A stretch of 64,000 bases of DNA from an uncultured Christensenella sp. (GCA_910578145.1 CAJTPJ010000003.1:1-64000), one strand, 5' to 3'. Shown: positions 49,050 through 58,513, counted from the first letter of the stretch. Translations and numbers: made by a program. The notes: a model not told the origin generated them from the letters alone.

Positions 49050-50330
49050 TTACGGGATAAAATCAAATTCCACGTCGCCTATGGAAACGGTGTCGTTTTC
49101 CTTAACGCCCATTTCTTTCAGCTTGGAAATTACGCCCTTTTCGCGTAAAATCTTTTGGAAATACGCCATAGAATCGGGGTCGTTTAAAACTACGTTGCGG
49201 CAAAGCATATCAACGAGGTCGCCCACCACCACGTACACGCCGTCGTCCAAGTAAATTTCAAAGCCGAGGTTTCCGCTTTTACGGTAGGTAAAGTTTTCGT
49301 CGCTTTCCACGCGCGAAACGGGCGGGAGCGTTTTCAAAAGCCCGAAAACGCCCTCGATAAGGCTTTCGGTGCCCTCGCCGTTAACCGCTGTAATAGGATA
49401 AATCGTATATTTTTTGCCGTATTTCTTTTTAAAGGCTTTTACGTTTTCTTCCGCGCCGTACACGTCGCACTTATTAAGCGCGATTATTTGCGGCAGAGCG
49501 GCAAGTTTTTTTGAATATCCTTTAAGCTCTTCGTTTATTTTTTTAAAATCTTCAACGGGGTCGCGCGCTTCCGTGCCCGAAATATCCACCATATGCACCA
49601 GCATACGCGTTCTTTCGATATGCCGCAAAAAGTCGTGCCCAAGCCCCGCGCCGTCCGCCGCGCCCTCTATAAGTCCGGGGATATCCGCCGCAACGAACGA
49701 ATCGTCGTAGTATTTTACCACGCCAAGGTTCGGGGAAAGGGTGGTGAAATGATAGTTGGCAATTTTGGGTTTTGCCGCAGAAATTTTTGAAAGCAGAGTA
49801 GACTTGCCTACGTTGGGGAACCCTATTATGCCCACGTCGGCAATTACTTTTAGTTCCAACGCGAGGATATGCGGCTGGGTTTTTTCACCCTTTTGCGCAA
49901 AGTTAGGCGCGTGCCTGCGCGAAGTGGTAAAACGCACGTTGCCTTTGCCGCCGCGTCCGCCCTCGGCAATAAGTTTTTTTTCTCCGTCTTCAAACATATC
50001 CGCTATTACGGTATCCGTTTCAAAGTCTTTAACAACCGTACCGAGCGGGACTTTAATTATAACGTCGTTGCCGCCGCGTCCGAAACATTTGTTAGAGCCG
50101 CCGCGCTCGCCGTCGCCCGCGGTATATTTGCTTATATACCGAAACGACAAAAGGTCGTTCATAGAAGAATCTGCCTGAACGTAAATATTTCCGCCGTTGC
50201 CGCCGTCGCCGCCGTCCGGGCCGCAGGCGGGTTTGCCTTTGTACGACTTAAACGAGTTCATACCGTCGCCGCCGTCGCCCGATTTAATAGTTATTTTTAC
50301 CTTGTCGGTAAATAAGTTTCTGTCAGCCAT
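49050..50330 (-). CDS. obg: GTPase Obg (CgtA)
   Basis: A 426-residue essential ribosome-assembly GTPase. The Gly-rich Obg fold occupies 1-158 (GGDGGDGMNSF, GPDGGDGGNGG). The G domain has G1 GFPNVGKSTL near 166, G3 DIPGLIEGA and G4 NKCD. A C-terminal OCT domain (about 350-426) starts with RVESDENFTY. It overlaps the end of the Rho-like gene by eight bases. Confidence 0.96.
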   Translation of the reverse strand: MADRNLFTDKVKITIKSGDGGDGMNSFKSYKGKPACGPDGGDGGNGGNIYVQADSSMNDLLSFRYISKYTAGDGERGGSNKCFGRGGNDVIIKVPLGTVVKDFETDTVIADMFEDGEKKLIAEGGRGGKGNVRFTTSRRHAPNFAQKGEKTQPHILALELKVIADVGIIGFPNVGKSTLLSKISAAKPKIANYHFTTLSPNLGVVKYYDDSFVAADIPGLIEGAADGAGLGHDFLRHIERTRMLVHMVDISGTEARDPVEDFKKINEELKGYSKKLAALPQIIALNKCDVYGAEENVKAFKKKYGKKYTIYPITAVNGEGTESLIEGVFGLLKTLPPVSRVESDENFTYRKSGNLGFEIYLDDGVYVVVGDLVDMLCRNVVLNDPDSMAYFQKILREKGVISKLKEMGVKENDTVSIGDVEFDFIP

Positions 50331-51612
50331 TTTTATAATCGTTTATTATCCGTGTATTATCGCAAGTGTTTTTAAAAATTTTTACTATATCTTCCGCGCC
50401 GAAATTTCTACGCAGGTTGTTTGCCGCCCCAAGCTCTTCTGAAGAAAGCAAACTTTCTTCCCTGCCTGCAAAACAGTTAACCGCGTCTATCGCAGGGAAA
50501 ACGCGCCGTGCGGCAAGTTGCGGCGAAAGTTTTATTAAGTTGTTTGCAGTTACCGCAACCCCTTCGTGACCTTCCGAGTTTTCGGATAAAGCGGCTATTA
50601 CGGTAAGAGAGCCGCCCTCTTCCGCGTTTACTGCGTAGCTTGCAAACTTTTTAACGTTTTCAGCTCCGACAACGGACAGCCCGTCCGCAAGCACCACGGC
50701 GGATTTACCAAGTTCCACAAGCCGCCGCGCGTAAGAAAACGCCGTTTCCGCCACGCGGGTTTGATAGGACGGCAACGCGTCGAAACGAGCCGCAAACAGT
50801 TCGGCGCCGTGCAAGTTGCGTTTGAAATCGGTAATTTCCTCTGGGCGGGCGTTTAGCAAAACTACTATTACGACGCTGTCGCCGCTATCCGAAATTGCGT
50901 TGGCAAGCGTTTTTATAAGCGTGGTTTTGCCGCAATTTGCAGCAGCCGTTATAAAAGCTCGCTGACCGTACGCCAGCGGCGCGAAAACGTCTATCATTCT
51001 GCAAGCGGCGTCGTCGCTTGCGTTTGATAAAATTATTCTGTTTTCAGGATAAACGGGGGTAAGCGAAGAAAAATCTGCGCCCGCTTCCGCGTTTTCGGAC
51101 GGAAACCCGTTTATATCGTCTATCACCATTAGCGCGGGCTTTGAAGATTGGTCTTTGCGGAAAACCGAGCCGCTGATTTTATCGCCCGCTTTAAGAGGAT
51201 AACGCTGCAGAAATGAGTCCGCCACGTACGCCTCGCCCGAAGCCGTCATAATAAACCAACTATCGCCCACTTTTTCAAGCACGCCCGAAACTTTACCCGA
51301 AAAACCGCGCTCGGAAGAGTTTACGGTAAGCACGCTTTCGGGCTGTTTATCGCCCGACTTGAAAATTTGCCTGCACTGCTCTATCTGCAATACGAGCCGC
51401 TCGTCGTAAACGTCCGACTTGGGCGGCGCACCGCGCACGGACGGTGCCTGCGCTTCGGTTTCGCCCCGCGCGTAACTTAAAATCGCCTCTATAATTTTGG
51501 GTTTTTGGGGAAATTCCGAGTGAATACTCAGCGCGCGGGCAATCTGCCGCACGTCGAATATAGTCTTTCTGTTTAGATTTACTTCGATGTCACGCAGTAA
51601 CTGCTCACGCAT
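50323..51612 (-). CDS. Divergent Rho-like transcription termination factor
   Basis: A 429-residue protein with the Rho layout: an N-terminal helical domain, a cold-shock-type RNA-binding domain (about 95-152) and a RecA-like ATPase (from about 185, LTPVYPENRI). Several catalytic positions are altered. The P-loop is AAANCGKTT (223-231), missing the first Lys of APPKAGKT. The catalytic Glu in DERPEE is Ala (NARPEE, 254-259). The Arg-finger region RSGTRKEE reads CFAGREES. The Walker B Asp (310) and P-loop Lys remain. It may bind RNA with weak or no ATPase activity. Confidence 0.8.
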   Translation of the reverse strand: MREQLLRDIEVNLNRKTIFDVRQIARALSIHSEFPQKPKIIEAILSYARGETEAQAPSVRGAPPKSDVYDERLVLQIEQCRQIFKSGDKQPESVLTVNSSERGFSGKVSGVLEKVGDSWFIMTASGEAYVADSFLQRYPLKAGDKISGSVFRKDQSSKPALMVIDDINGFPSENAEAGADFSSLTPVYPENRIILSNASDDAACRMIDVFAPLAYGQRAFITAAANCGKTTLIKTLANAISDSGDSVVIVVLLNARPEEITDFKRNLHGAELFAARFDALPSYQTRVAETAFSYARRLVELGKSAVVLADGLSVVGAENVKKFASYAVNAEEGGSLTVIAALSENSEGHEGVAVTANNLIKLSPQLAARRVFPAIDAVNCFAGREESLLSSEELGAANNLRRNFGAEDIVKIFKNTCDNTRIINDYKNG

Positions 51613-52256
51613 TAGGCTCTCCTTAAAACTATAATTTTGGTTTCGCCCGTAAGGTCTATACGCGAAAGCTCCACCGAGTTTCCGTCAACTTCTTCCACCG
51701 ATTCTTCGTCGAAGAGTTTTATAAATTCGTCAACCTTGTCTATATCCAATTTGCAATCGCGGGTGCGGTAGTGCATAGGTATTACTATGTCGGGCATAAT
51801 TCTGTCAACGTATTCCTTTGCCATTTCCGCATCCACGGTATAAGTTCCGCCAACGGGGATTAAAAGCACGTCTACGGGCAGAATCGTTTCAATTAAATCC
51901 GACGAGCACGCCTCGCCCAAATCGCCCAAATGGCAAACGTCTATGCCGTCCATACGGAATTTAAAAATAACGTTTTCACCGCGTTTTTTGCCGCGGCACT
52001 CATCGTGAAAAGACTTTATAGAGTTGATTTCAACGCCGGGCAAATCGTGGCTGCTCTCTTTGTCTATCACTACGGGTTTGCCCTTAATCTTTCTTAAACA
52101 ATCGTGGTCGAAATGATGATGGGAAACCGTAACCGCGTCGGCGGCGACTTCGGGCATTTCGTACCCCACTTCTTCCGAATAAGGGTCGCACACCACGGAA
52201 GTGCCCGTGCTTTCGGTTAGTTTGAAACAAGAATGTCCAAGATATTCTATTAACAT
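51612..52256 (-). CDS. UlaG-like metallo-beta-lactamase-fold hydrolase
   Basis: A 214-residue MBL-fold protein with intact ligands: GHSCFKL at the N-terminus, VSHHHFDHD near 45, HLGDLGE near 115 and the late MHYRT near 160. The short single-domain form resembles the UlaG/L-ascorbate-6-phosphate-lactonase-like group found across Bacillota, whose substrates are mostly unknown. GAGAGG precedes the ATG. The stop overlaps the start of the Rho-like gene (TAATG). Confidence 0.82.
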   Translation of the reverse strand: MLIEYLGHSCFKLTESTGTSVVCDPYSEEVGYEMPEVAADAVTVSHHHFDHDCLRKIKGKPVVIDKESSHDLPGVEINSIKSFHDECRGKKRGENVIFKFRMDGIDVCHLGDLGEACSSDLIETILPVDVLLIPVGGTYTVDAEMAKEYVDRIMPDIVIPMHYRTRDCKLDIDKVDEFIKLFDEESVEEVDGNSVELSRIDLTGETKIIVLRRA

Positions 52257-52312
52257 TTTCCTCTCGTAAAAGCGCCGCTTGATTTGGGCTTGCAGCCCGT
52301 CGGCGCGAATTT

Positions 52313-52672
52313 CTAAATTATATCCGCTTTTATTTTAAGCGCGGTTATTTCACCCGAGCAATCGTAAACGGCAAAAACGTTTACGCCGCCCTCGTTTACC
52401 GCAACTTCCAGCTTTTGCGTAAACAGCGGAAACCCGCCGGAAAGTACGCCGTCGGATATGCGGCACTGCGTTTCAAGCCCTTCTTTAAAGTCCAAATCAA
52501 CGTTAAGCGAGCCTATGCGCGCCTGCGACAAAACTCCGTTTGAAAAAACCAGCGTGCAACTATCACCGTCTAATTCATACGAAAGTTTAAAGCCGTTAGC
52601 CTTATATTCAAGCTCGCCCGTCGCAGTAAAAACGCCGACTTCGCCGTTGTCCAACGTAACGTTACATTTCAT
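52313..52672 (-). CDS. DUF1934-like small beta-barrel protein
   Basis: A 119-residue protein of mostly beta strands, resembling DUF1934 (YwiB-type calycin-like barrels), with a conserved-looking DGDSCTLVFSNGVL segment and a closing GEITALKIKADI strand. No ribosome site is seen. A TGTTATAAT extended -10 element lies six bases upstream of the ATG at 52672, so the mRNA may be leaderless; an in-frame start 24 bases upstream would lie inside that promoter. Function unknown. Confidence 0.6.
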   Translation of the reverse strand: MKCNVTLDNGEVGVFTATGELEYKANGFKLSYELDGDSCTLVFSNGVLSQARIGSLNVDLDFKEGLETQCRISDGVLSGGFPLFTQKLEVAVNEGGVNVFAVYDCSGEITALKIKADII

Positions 52673-52707
52673 AAGCGTATAATCATTATAACACAACTGC
52701 GTGAAAA

Positions 52708-53559
52708 TTACTTCAATTTTTTTACAGAAATATCGTCGTTACCGCTAATTTTTTTACAATTTTCAAAAAGAACGCGTCCTTTTTTCAAAATTTCTTCCAA
52801 CTCGTCCTTTTTTCCACCGTCGATAGCGTCGCGGATTTCCGCAAGCGAGTTTATTAGCGCGGTGATTTTTTCGGAAATATTTGCGGCGTTTTCCAAATAC
52901 AGCGCAGCCCACATACTTTCGTCCACGCCCGCAATTCGCGTCATATCCTGAAAACTACCGCCCGTGAATCCCACGCAACAATCTATATCCCCGTCCTTTA
53001 CGTACGCGTTGGAAACTATATGCGCAAGCTGCGAAGTATAAGCTATCTTTCTGTCGTGAATTTCCGCCGAACACTCAACTATACGCCCGAAACCCATTTC
53101 GCGCGTGAGATTGCGTATTATGTCCAACGCCGCGGCGTTAGTGGTTTCGTTTACCGTTATTACCATACTCGCGTTGTCGAAAAGGTATGCGCGCGCCGCC
53201 TCGATACCGGAAACTTCCCTACCCGCCATAGGGTGGCAACCAACGTACGAAAAATTGCGGTATTTGCGGCATATTGCCGCCTCAATCGGTTTTTTCACCC
53301 CGCAAATATCCGCCACTACAGCGCCGTCCTTAAACGGTGTGTTTTCAATAAATTCAACCGTCGCTTTGGGCGGCAACGCCACGAACGCCACGTCGTAACT
53401 TGAAAAGTCGGTAACCGTTCCGTCGATATAGCCGTTATTTAAAGCATATTCGCGGGGGTAAGCCGAACGGTCGTACCCGTCCACAGCGTAACCCGCGCGT
53501 TTTAAACTTAGGCACAACGAGCCGCCTATTATACCCAGCCCCGCCACGCAAATTTTCAT
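52708..53559 (-). CDS. tyrA: Prephenate dehydrogenase
   Basis: A 283-residue NAD-dependent prephenate dehydrogenase for tyrosine synthesis. The Rossmann motif GLGIIGGSLCLSLKRAG is at the N-terminus. The catalytic His region VGCHPMAGREVSG is near 118 and SQLAHIVSNAY near 190. There is no ACT domain, so feedback control through ACT is not expected. It would use chorismate-derived prephenate supplied by the aro block about 35 kb away. It has its own promoter. Confidence 0.92.
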   Translation of the reverse strand: MKICVAGLGIIGGSLCLSLKRAGYAVDGYDRSAYPREYALNNGYIDGTVTDFSSYDVAFVALPPKATVEFIENTPFKDGAVVADICGVKKPIEAAICRKYRNFSYVGCHPMAGREVSGIEAARAYLFDNASMVITVNETTNAAALDIIRNLTREMGFGRIVECSAEIHDRKIAYTSQLAHIVSNAYVKDGDIDCCVGFTGGSFQDMTRIAGVDESMWAALYLENAANISEKITALINSLAEIRDAIDGGKKDELEEILKKGRVLFENCKKISGNDDISVKKLK

Positions 53560-53588
53560 AATTACCGCCCTTAAAGCATTTTTATTTG

Positions 53589-53617
53589 ATTATAGCACAG
53601 TTTTGAAAAACTTACAA
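53589..53617 (-). promoter_or_regulatory. Promoter of tyrA
   Basis: On the minus strand TTGTAA, 17-base spacer, TATAAT, about 30 bases before the ATG. Confidence 0.7.
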
Positions 53618-53623
53618 ATTTTA

Positions 53624-53652
53624 TTGACTTTTTTCGGCAATTTATATATAAT
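53624..53652 (+). promoter_or_regulatory. Promoter of the pgk operon
   Basis: TTGACT, 17-base spacer, TATAAT, followed by AAGGAG and the pgk ATG. Confidence 0.8.
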
Positions 53653-53692
53653 AATTAAGTAAAAAAATATTAATTTGCAAGGAGCAAAAAAT

Positions 53693-55000
53693 ATGAACAA
53701 GAAGTCCGTTAAGGATATCAAAGACCTGCAAGGTAAAAACGTGCTGGTTCGTTGCGATTTCAACGTGCCTATGAAAGACGGCGTTATTACCGACGAAAAC
53801 AGAATTATGGGTGCTTTGCCCACAATCAAGTATTTGCTTGACAACGGCGCAAAAGTTACCCTTTGCTCGCATATGGGTAAACCCCACTCCATTTTTTCCG
53901 ACGAAGTAAAACTTAATAAAAAAGATAAAAAGAAAGTAGACGCGGGCGAAACCACCGCCGAAGCTATAATAGAAAAAGCTAAAAAGGACGAACCTAAAAA
54001 ACTTACGCTTGCTCCCGTTGCAAAAAGGCTTGCCGAGCTTCTTAACGGCAAAGTTACGTTTGCAACCGACGTAATAGGCGCGGACGCAAAAGCTAAGCGC
54101 GACAATCTTAAAAACGGCGAAGCGGTGCTTATTGAAAACCTGCGCTTCCATTGGGAAGAAGAGAAAAAGGACGAAAATTTTTGCAAAGCGCTTGCTTACA
54201 ACGCAGAAATTTACGTAAACGACGCGTTTGGAACGGCGCACCGTTCGCACGCTTCCACCGCCGCTATCGTAGAATACGGCATAGTTAAAACCGCAGTATG
54301 CGGCTTTCTTATCGAAAAGGAGCTTGAGGTTATGGCTGACACGCTTGAAAACCCCCAGCGCCCCTTCGTTGCAATACTCGGCGGTGCGAAAGTTGCGGAT
54401 AAGCTGAACGTTATTTCCAACCTGCTTGAAAAGTGCGACACGCTTATAATCGGCGGCGGAATGGCTTATACTTTCCTCAAAGCAAAGGGCTACGAGATTG
54501 GCACTTCGCTTCTTGACGAAGAAAAAATAGATTATTGCAAAGAAATGATGGCTAAAGCCGAAAAGGCTGGCAAGGAACTTCTTTTGCCCGTAGACACCGT
54601 GGTTACTTCGCATTTCCCCGAGCCTATCGACGCGGAAATAGAAGTTAAAACCGTGCCTTCCAACGCTATCCCCGCGGATAAAATGGGTATGGATATCGGC
54701 GAAAAGACCCGCGCGCTTTATGCGGAAAAAATTGCAAAAGCCAAGGCGGTTATCTGGAACGGACCTATGGGCGTTTTCGAGAACCCCACTCTTGCAAAGG
54801 GTACTATCGCGGTTGCGCAGGCGCTTGCGGACGTTTACGGCAAATGCACTACTATTATCGGCGGCGGCGACAGCGCGGCGGCGGTACAACAGTTGGGCTT
54901 TGCAGACAAGGTAACGCACATTTCCACGGGCGGCGGCGCTTCGCTTGAACTTTTCGAGGGCAAAGTGCTTCCCGGTATTGCGTGCTTAAACGATAAATAA
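53693..55000 (+). CDS. pgk: Phosphoglycerate kinase with Lys-rich insertion
   Basis: A 435-residue glycolytic kinase forming ATP from 1,3-bisphosphoglycerate. N-terminal CDFNVP and SHMGKP bind substrate. C-terminal LGGAKVADKL, GPMGVFE and the nucleotide loop GGGDSAAA are intact. Residues about 65-103, between SHMGKP and LTLAPVAKRL, form a charged insertion absent from shorter PGKs (about 395 residues). The ATG at 53693 has AAGGAG; an in-frame TTG upstream lies before it. First gene of pgk-tpiA-gpmI. Confidence 0.95.
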   Translation: MNKKSVKDIKDLQGKNVLVRCDFNVPMKDGVITDENRIMGALPTIKYLLDNGAKVTLCSHMGKPHSIFSDEVKLNKKDKKKVDAGETTAEAIIEKAKKDEPKKLTLAPVAKRLAELLNGKVTFATDVIGADAKAKRDNLKNGEAVLIENLRFHWEEEKKDENFCKALAYNAEIYVNDAFGTAHRSHASTAAIVEYGIVKTAVCGFLIEKELEVMADTLENPQRPFVAILGGAKVADKLNVISNLLEKCDTLIIGGGMAYTFLKAKGYEIGTSLLDEEKIDYCKEMMAKAEKAGKELLLPVDTVVTSHFPEPIDAEIEVKTVPSNAIPADKMGMDIGEKTRALYAEKIAKAKAVIWNGPMGVFENPTLAKGTIAVAQALADVYGKCTTIIGGGDSAAAVQQLGFADKVTHISTGGGASLELFEGKVLPGIACLNDK

Positions 55001-55055
55001 AAAATTTTACGGGGGCGGGCAACCGCCCCTTTCAAAGAGTTAACAGGAGAAAATT

Positions 55056-55802
55056 ATGGCAAGAAAACCTTTTATTGCAGGAAACTGGAAAATGAATATG
55101 ACCGTTGAAAGCGGCAAACAACTTATTGCGGAGCTTAAACCGCTGGTAAAGGAAGCTAAGTGCGACGTTGCGCTTTGCGTTCCCGCTATTTTAATACCCG
55201 CTATGGTTAAAGCCGCAAAGGGCAGTAAAATTAAAATAGGCGCGCAAAACGTTCACTTTGCTGAGCGTGGCGCGTACACTGGCGAAATTTCCGCGGAGAT
55301 GCTTAAAGATTACGGCGTTAAGTACGTTATTATAGGTCACAGCGAGCGCAGGCAGTATTTCGGTGAAACCGACGACACGGTAAACAAGCGCACTTTAACC
55401 GCGCTTGCAAACGGGCTTACCCCCATAGTATGCGTTGGCGAAACGCTTTCCGAGCGTGAAGGCAACCAAACCGAAAAGGTGCTTGACAAGCAGCTTACCG
55501 AGGGTTTGAACGGCGTTGAGGACGTTACAAAACTCGTAATTGCTTACGAACCCGTTTGGGCTATAGGCACGGGCAAAACCGCCACAGACGAGCAGGCGCA
55601 GGAAACCATTAAGTATATAAGAAAGAAACTTGGCAAGCTGTTCGGCGTTAAAAACGCAAACAAAGTTAAAATACAGTACGGCGGCAGCATGAACGCGGGC
55701 AACTGCAAGGGGCTTATGGCTCAGCCCGATATCGACGGCGGACTTATCGGCGGCGCTTCGCTTAAAACCGATTTTGCAACGATAGTTAACTTCGATAAAT
55801 AA
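55056..55802 (+). CDS. tpiA: Triosephosphate isomerase
   Basis: A 248-residue TIM barrel interconverting dihydroxyacetone phosphate and glyceraldehyde-3-phosphate. It shows GNWKMNMT with the catalytic Lys, IIGHSERRQYFGE with the catalytic His, AYEPVWAIGTGKTA with the catalytic Glu and flexible loop 6, and QYGGSMNAGN for phosphate. ACAGGAG precedes the ATG. Second gene of the glycolytic operon. Confidence 0.97.
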   Translation: MARKPFIAGNWKMNMTVESGKQLIAELKPLVKEAKCDVALCVPAILIPAMVKAAKGSKIKIGAQNVHFAERGAYTGEISAEMLKDYGVKYVIIGHSERRQYFGETDDTVNKRTLTALANGLTPIVCVGETLSEREGNQTEKVLDKQLTEGLNGVEDVTKLVIAYEPVWAIGTGKTATDEQAQETIKYIRKKLGKLFGVKNANKVKIQYGGSMNAGNCKGLMAQPDIDGGLIGGASLKTDFATIVNFDK

Positions 55803-55872
55803 AATTCGTTTGACGGAAAGCGCAAGGCGCGTTTTAATGCGTGCAAAAACTTTGCGTTTTACGGGAGTTGTA

Positions 55873-57426
55873 ATGAAAAAAATACCTTATGCAATAATTA
55901 TTATGGACGGTTACGGGCTTGCGCCCGCCGGCGAGGGCAACGCCATTTCCATTAACGGAAGCGCAAACGTAAACGGACTTATTAAAAACTACCCCTCCTC
56001 TACCCTCGGCGCGAGCGGTATGAGCGTGGGACTTCCCGACGGGCAGATGGGAAACAGCGAAGTCGGGCACTTGAATATGGGCGCGGGCAGGATAGTTTAT
56101 CAGGATTTAACCAAAATCACCAAAGCCATACAGGACGGAGACTTTTTTGAAAACCCCGCGCTGTTAAAGGCTATTGAAAACGCAAAGTCCAACGGCAAAA
56201 AGTTACACCTTTACGGGCTTTTGTCGGACGGCGGCGTGCACAGCCACGTAACGCACCTTTACGCGCTTTTGAAATTGGCGAAGTTAAACGGATTAAAAGA
56301 CGTTTTCGTGCATTGTTTTATGGACGGCAGGGACGTTTCCCCCACTTCCGGCGCGGGATTTATACGCGGGCTTCAAGCTGAGATAGAAAAAATAGGCGCA
56401 GGCAAAATTGCGGACGTTTGCGGAAGATATTACGCTATGGACCGCGACAATAATTGGGACAGAGTTGAAAAGGCTTACGATATGTTGACTTTGGGCGAGG
56501 GCGTTAAGTGCGACGACCCCGCAAAAGTCGTTGAGGAAAGCTACGCCGCGGGCGTTACCGACGAGTTTATCGTTCCCACCAAGGTTTACGAAAAAGGTAA
56601 ACCCGTAGGACTTATCGAGCGTGGCGACAGTATTATATGCTTTAACTTCCGCCCCGACCGCGCAAGAGAGATTACCCGCGCGGTTTCGCAAAAGGACTTT
56701 ATCGTACCCAAGGGTACCGCTTTTGAGCGCAAAACGGGATTTCTGCAACCCGTTTACGTTTGTTTTACCGTATACGACGCAGAGTTTTCGGGCGTGGAAA
56801 TAGCTTTCCCCAAAACTTCTATGGCTAACACACTGGGCGAATACCTTGCAAAGCTGGGCAAAAAGCAATTAAGAATTGCGGAAACCGAGAAATACGCGCA
56901 CGTTACTTTCTTTTTCAACGGCGGCGTTGAAGCGCCCAACGAGGGCGAACAGCGCGACCTGATACCTTCACCCAAAGTTGCAACTTACGATTTGCAACCT
57001 GAAATGAGCGCGTACGCCGTAACAGAAAAAGTTTTGGAAGAACTTGACAGCGGAAAGTTTGACGTGATGATTTTAAATTTTGCAAACTGCGATATGGTAG
57101 GACATACGGGGATTATACCCGCGGCGGTTAAAGCAGTTGGCACCGTTGATGAGTGCGTTAAAAAAGTTACCGATAAAATTTTGGAAATGGGCGGAACGGC
57201 GCTTCTTACCGCAGACCACGGCAACGCGGATAAACTATTGTCCGAGGACGGTTCGCCTTTTACGGCGCACACTACCAATCCCGTGCCCGTAGTACTCGTT
57301 TCAAAAAAGTACAAGCACGTGAAACTTCGCGGCGACGGCGTGCTTGCCGACCTTGCCCCCACTCTTTTAACCTGTATGGGCTTACCCGTACCCGAAGAGA
57401 TGACGGGAAAAAGCCTTATAGTTTAA
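55873..57426 (+). CDS. gpmI: 2,3-bisphosphoglycerate-independent phosphoglycerate mutase
   Basis: A 517-residue alkaline-phosphatase-superfamily mutase converting 3- to 2-phosphoglycerate, Mn-dependent. Metal and Ser nucleophile motifs: IIMDGYGLAP near 8, NSEVGHLNMGAGR near 62, CFNFRPDRAREI near 255, FANCDMVGHTG and TADHGNAD near 440. The ATG at 55873 follows GGGAG and gives the family N-terminus; an upstream in-frame start would add 21 atypical residues. Third gene of the operon; enolase is not in the window. Confidence 0.96.
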   Translation: MKKIPYAIIIMDGYGLAPAGEGNAISINGSANVNGLIKNYPSSTLGASGMSVGLPDGQMGNSEVGHLNMGAGRIVYQDLTKITKAIQDGDFFENPALLKAIENAKSNGKKLHLYGLLSDGGVHSHVTHLYALLKLAKLNGLKDVFVHCFMDGRDVSPTSGAGFIRGLQAEIEKIGAGKIADVCGRYYAMDRDNNWDRVEKAYDMLTLGEGVKCDDPAKVVEESYAAGVTDEFIVPTKVYEKGKPVGLIERGDSIICFNFRPDRAREITRAVSQKDFIVPKGTAFERKTGFLQPVYVCFTVYDAEFSGVEIAFPKTSMANTLGEYLAKLGKKQLRIAETEKYAHVTFFFNGGVEAPNEGEQRDLIPSPKVATYDLQPEMSAYAVTEKVLEELDSGKFDVMILNFANCDMVGHTGIIPAAVKAVGTVDECVKKVTDKILEMGGTALLTADHGNADKLLSEDGSPFTAHTTNPVPVVLVSKKYKHVKLRGDGVLADLAPTLLTCMGLPVPEEMTGKSLIV

Positions 57427-57451
57427 GAGAAAACTTAATTATTTAAAGTTT

Positions 57452-57481
57452 AGCCCCGACGGTAAATCCGTTGGGGCTATC
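57452..57481 (+). terminator. Terminator of the glycolytic operon
   Basis: AGCCCCGACGG pairs with CCGTTGGGGCT around TAAAT, followed by a T-rich tail. Confidence 0.8.
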
Positions 57482-57489
57482 GTTTCCGT

Positions 57490-57518
57490 TTGCTTAATTT
57501 TTTAATTTGCAATATAAT
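57490..57518 (+). promoter_or_regulatory. Promoter giving a leaderless EamA mRNA
   Basis: TTGCTT, 17-base spacer, TATAAT; the ATG begins seven bases after the -10 box and no ribosome site is present. Confidence 0.55.
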
Positions 57519-57525
57519 GATATAG

Positions 57526-58494
57526 ATGTTGATAAAAGAGCCTGAAAAGTTTTTTTCAAAAACTTATATAGTGTGCATATGCGCAATTATTTGCTGTCTT
57601 TTGTGGGGCAGCGCTTTCCCGTGCGTAAAAATAGGCTACAAATTATTTGAAATAGACCAATCCAGCGTACCGTCTTTAATGCTTTTCGCTGGAACGCGGT
57701 TTTCGCTTGCGGGGATTTTCGTAATAATTTTCGGCTCGGTTTCAAAACGGAGATTTTTAGCGCCCAAGCCCAAAAACTTATGGCGGGTACTGATAGTATG
57801 CCTATTTCAAACTGTTTTGCAGTATACCTTTTTCTATATAGGGCTTGCAAATACCGCCGGCGTAAAGGCTTCGGTTTTAAACGGATTGGGCGTATTTTTC
57901 ACCATTATAGCCGCGTGTTTTTTATTCCGCACGGAAAAATTTAATTTAATTAAACTTGCAGGTTGCGCGTTGGGCTTCGGCGGGGTTGTTTTAATTAATT
58001 TGGGCGGGGATTTCTCGTTTGAATTTTCACTGCTTGGCGAAGGGTTTATAATTTTTTCCGGTCTTTCGGCAGCGGTTGCGGCGGGATTTGTAAAGATATT
58101 TTCCAAAAAAGAGGATACGGCTGCGCTGTGCGGTTATCAATTTTTTATAGGCGGAATTATCCTTGTAGTAATCGGGTTAAGTTTCGGCGGGCGGATTACG
58201 CACGTAGACGTTGGCGCGGCGGCTATGCTTGTATATCTTGCGTTTCTTTCCGCGTGCGCGTTTACTTTACAGGGTTTTCTTTTAAAATACAACCCCGTTT
58301 CCAAAGTTGCCGTATTTAAAAGCACTAACCCTCTTTTCGGCGCGGTATTTTCCGCTTTGGTGCTTGGTGAAAGCGAGCAACTTTTAAGCTGGTTTACGCT
58401 AATTGCTTTGCTTTTGGTGTGCCTTGGGATATTTATAATAAACAAATTCGGAGAAAAAAAGCCCAAACCTGCGGCGGAAGATAAAAAATTTTAA
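57526..58494 (+). CDS. EamA-family (DMT superfamily) transporter
   Basis: A 322-residue inner-membrane carrier with about ten helices arranged as two EamA repeats. Repeat 1 begins near residue 12 with LLWGSAFPCVKIGYK; repeat 2 begins near 165 and ends with GAVFSALVLGE and WFTLIALLLVCLGIFIIN. The C-terminus is a short Lys/Pro-rich tail. Such carriers export amino acids or other metabolites; the substrate cannot be predicted. Apparently transcribed as a leaderless mRNA. Confidence 0.88.
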   Translation: MLIKEPEKFFSKTYIVCICAIICCLLWGSAFPCVKIGYKLFEIDQSSVPSLMLFAGTRFSLAGIFVIIFGSVSKRRFLAPKPKNLWRVLIVCLFQTVLQYTFFYIGLANTAGVKASVLNGLGVFFTIIAACFLFRTEKFNLIKLAGCALGFGGVVLINLGGDFSFEFSLLGEGFIIFSGLSAAVAAGFVKIFSKKEDTAALCGYQFFIGGIILVVIGLSFGGRITHVDVGAAAMLVYLAFLSACAFTLQGFLLKYNPVSKVAVFKSTNPLFGAVFSALVLGESEQLLSWFTLIALLLVCLGIFIINKFGEKKPKPAAEDKKF

Positions 58495-58513
58495 AATTGG
58501 GGCGCATTTTTGA

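Noticed and set aside
53642..54919. 425-codon open frame antisense to pgk
   Set aside because: Shadow of pgk codon bias; composition rich in Phe, Arg and Val; no start signal; pgk itself is certain.
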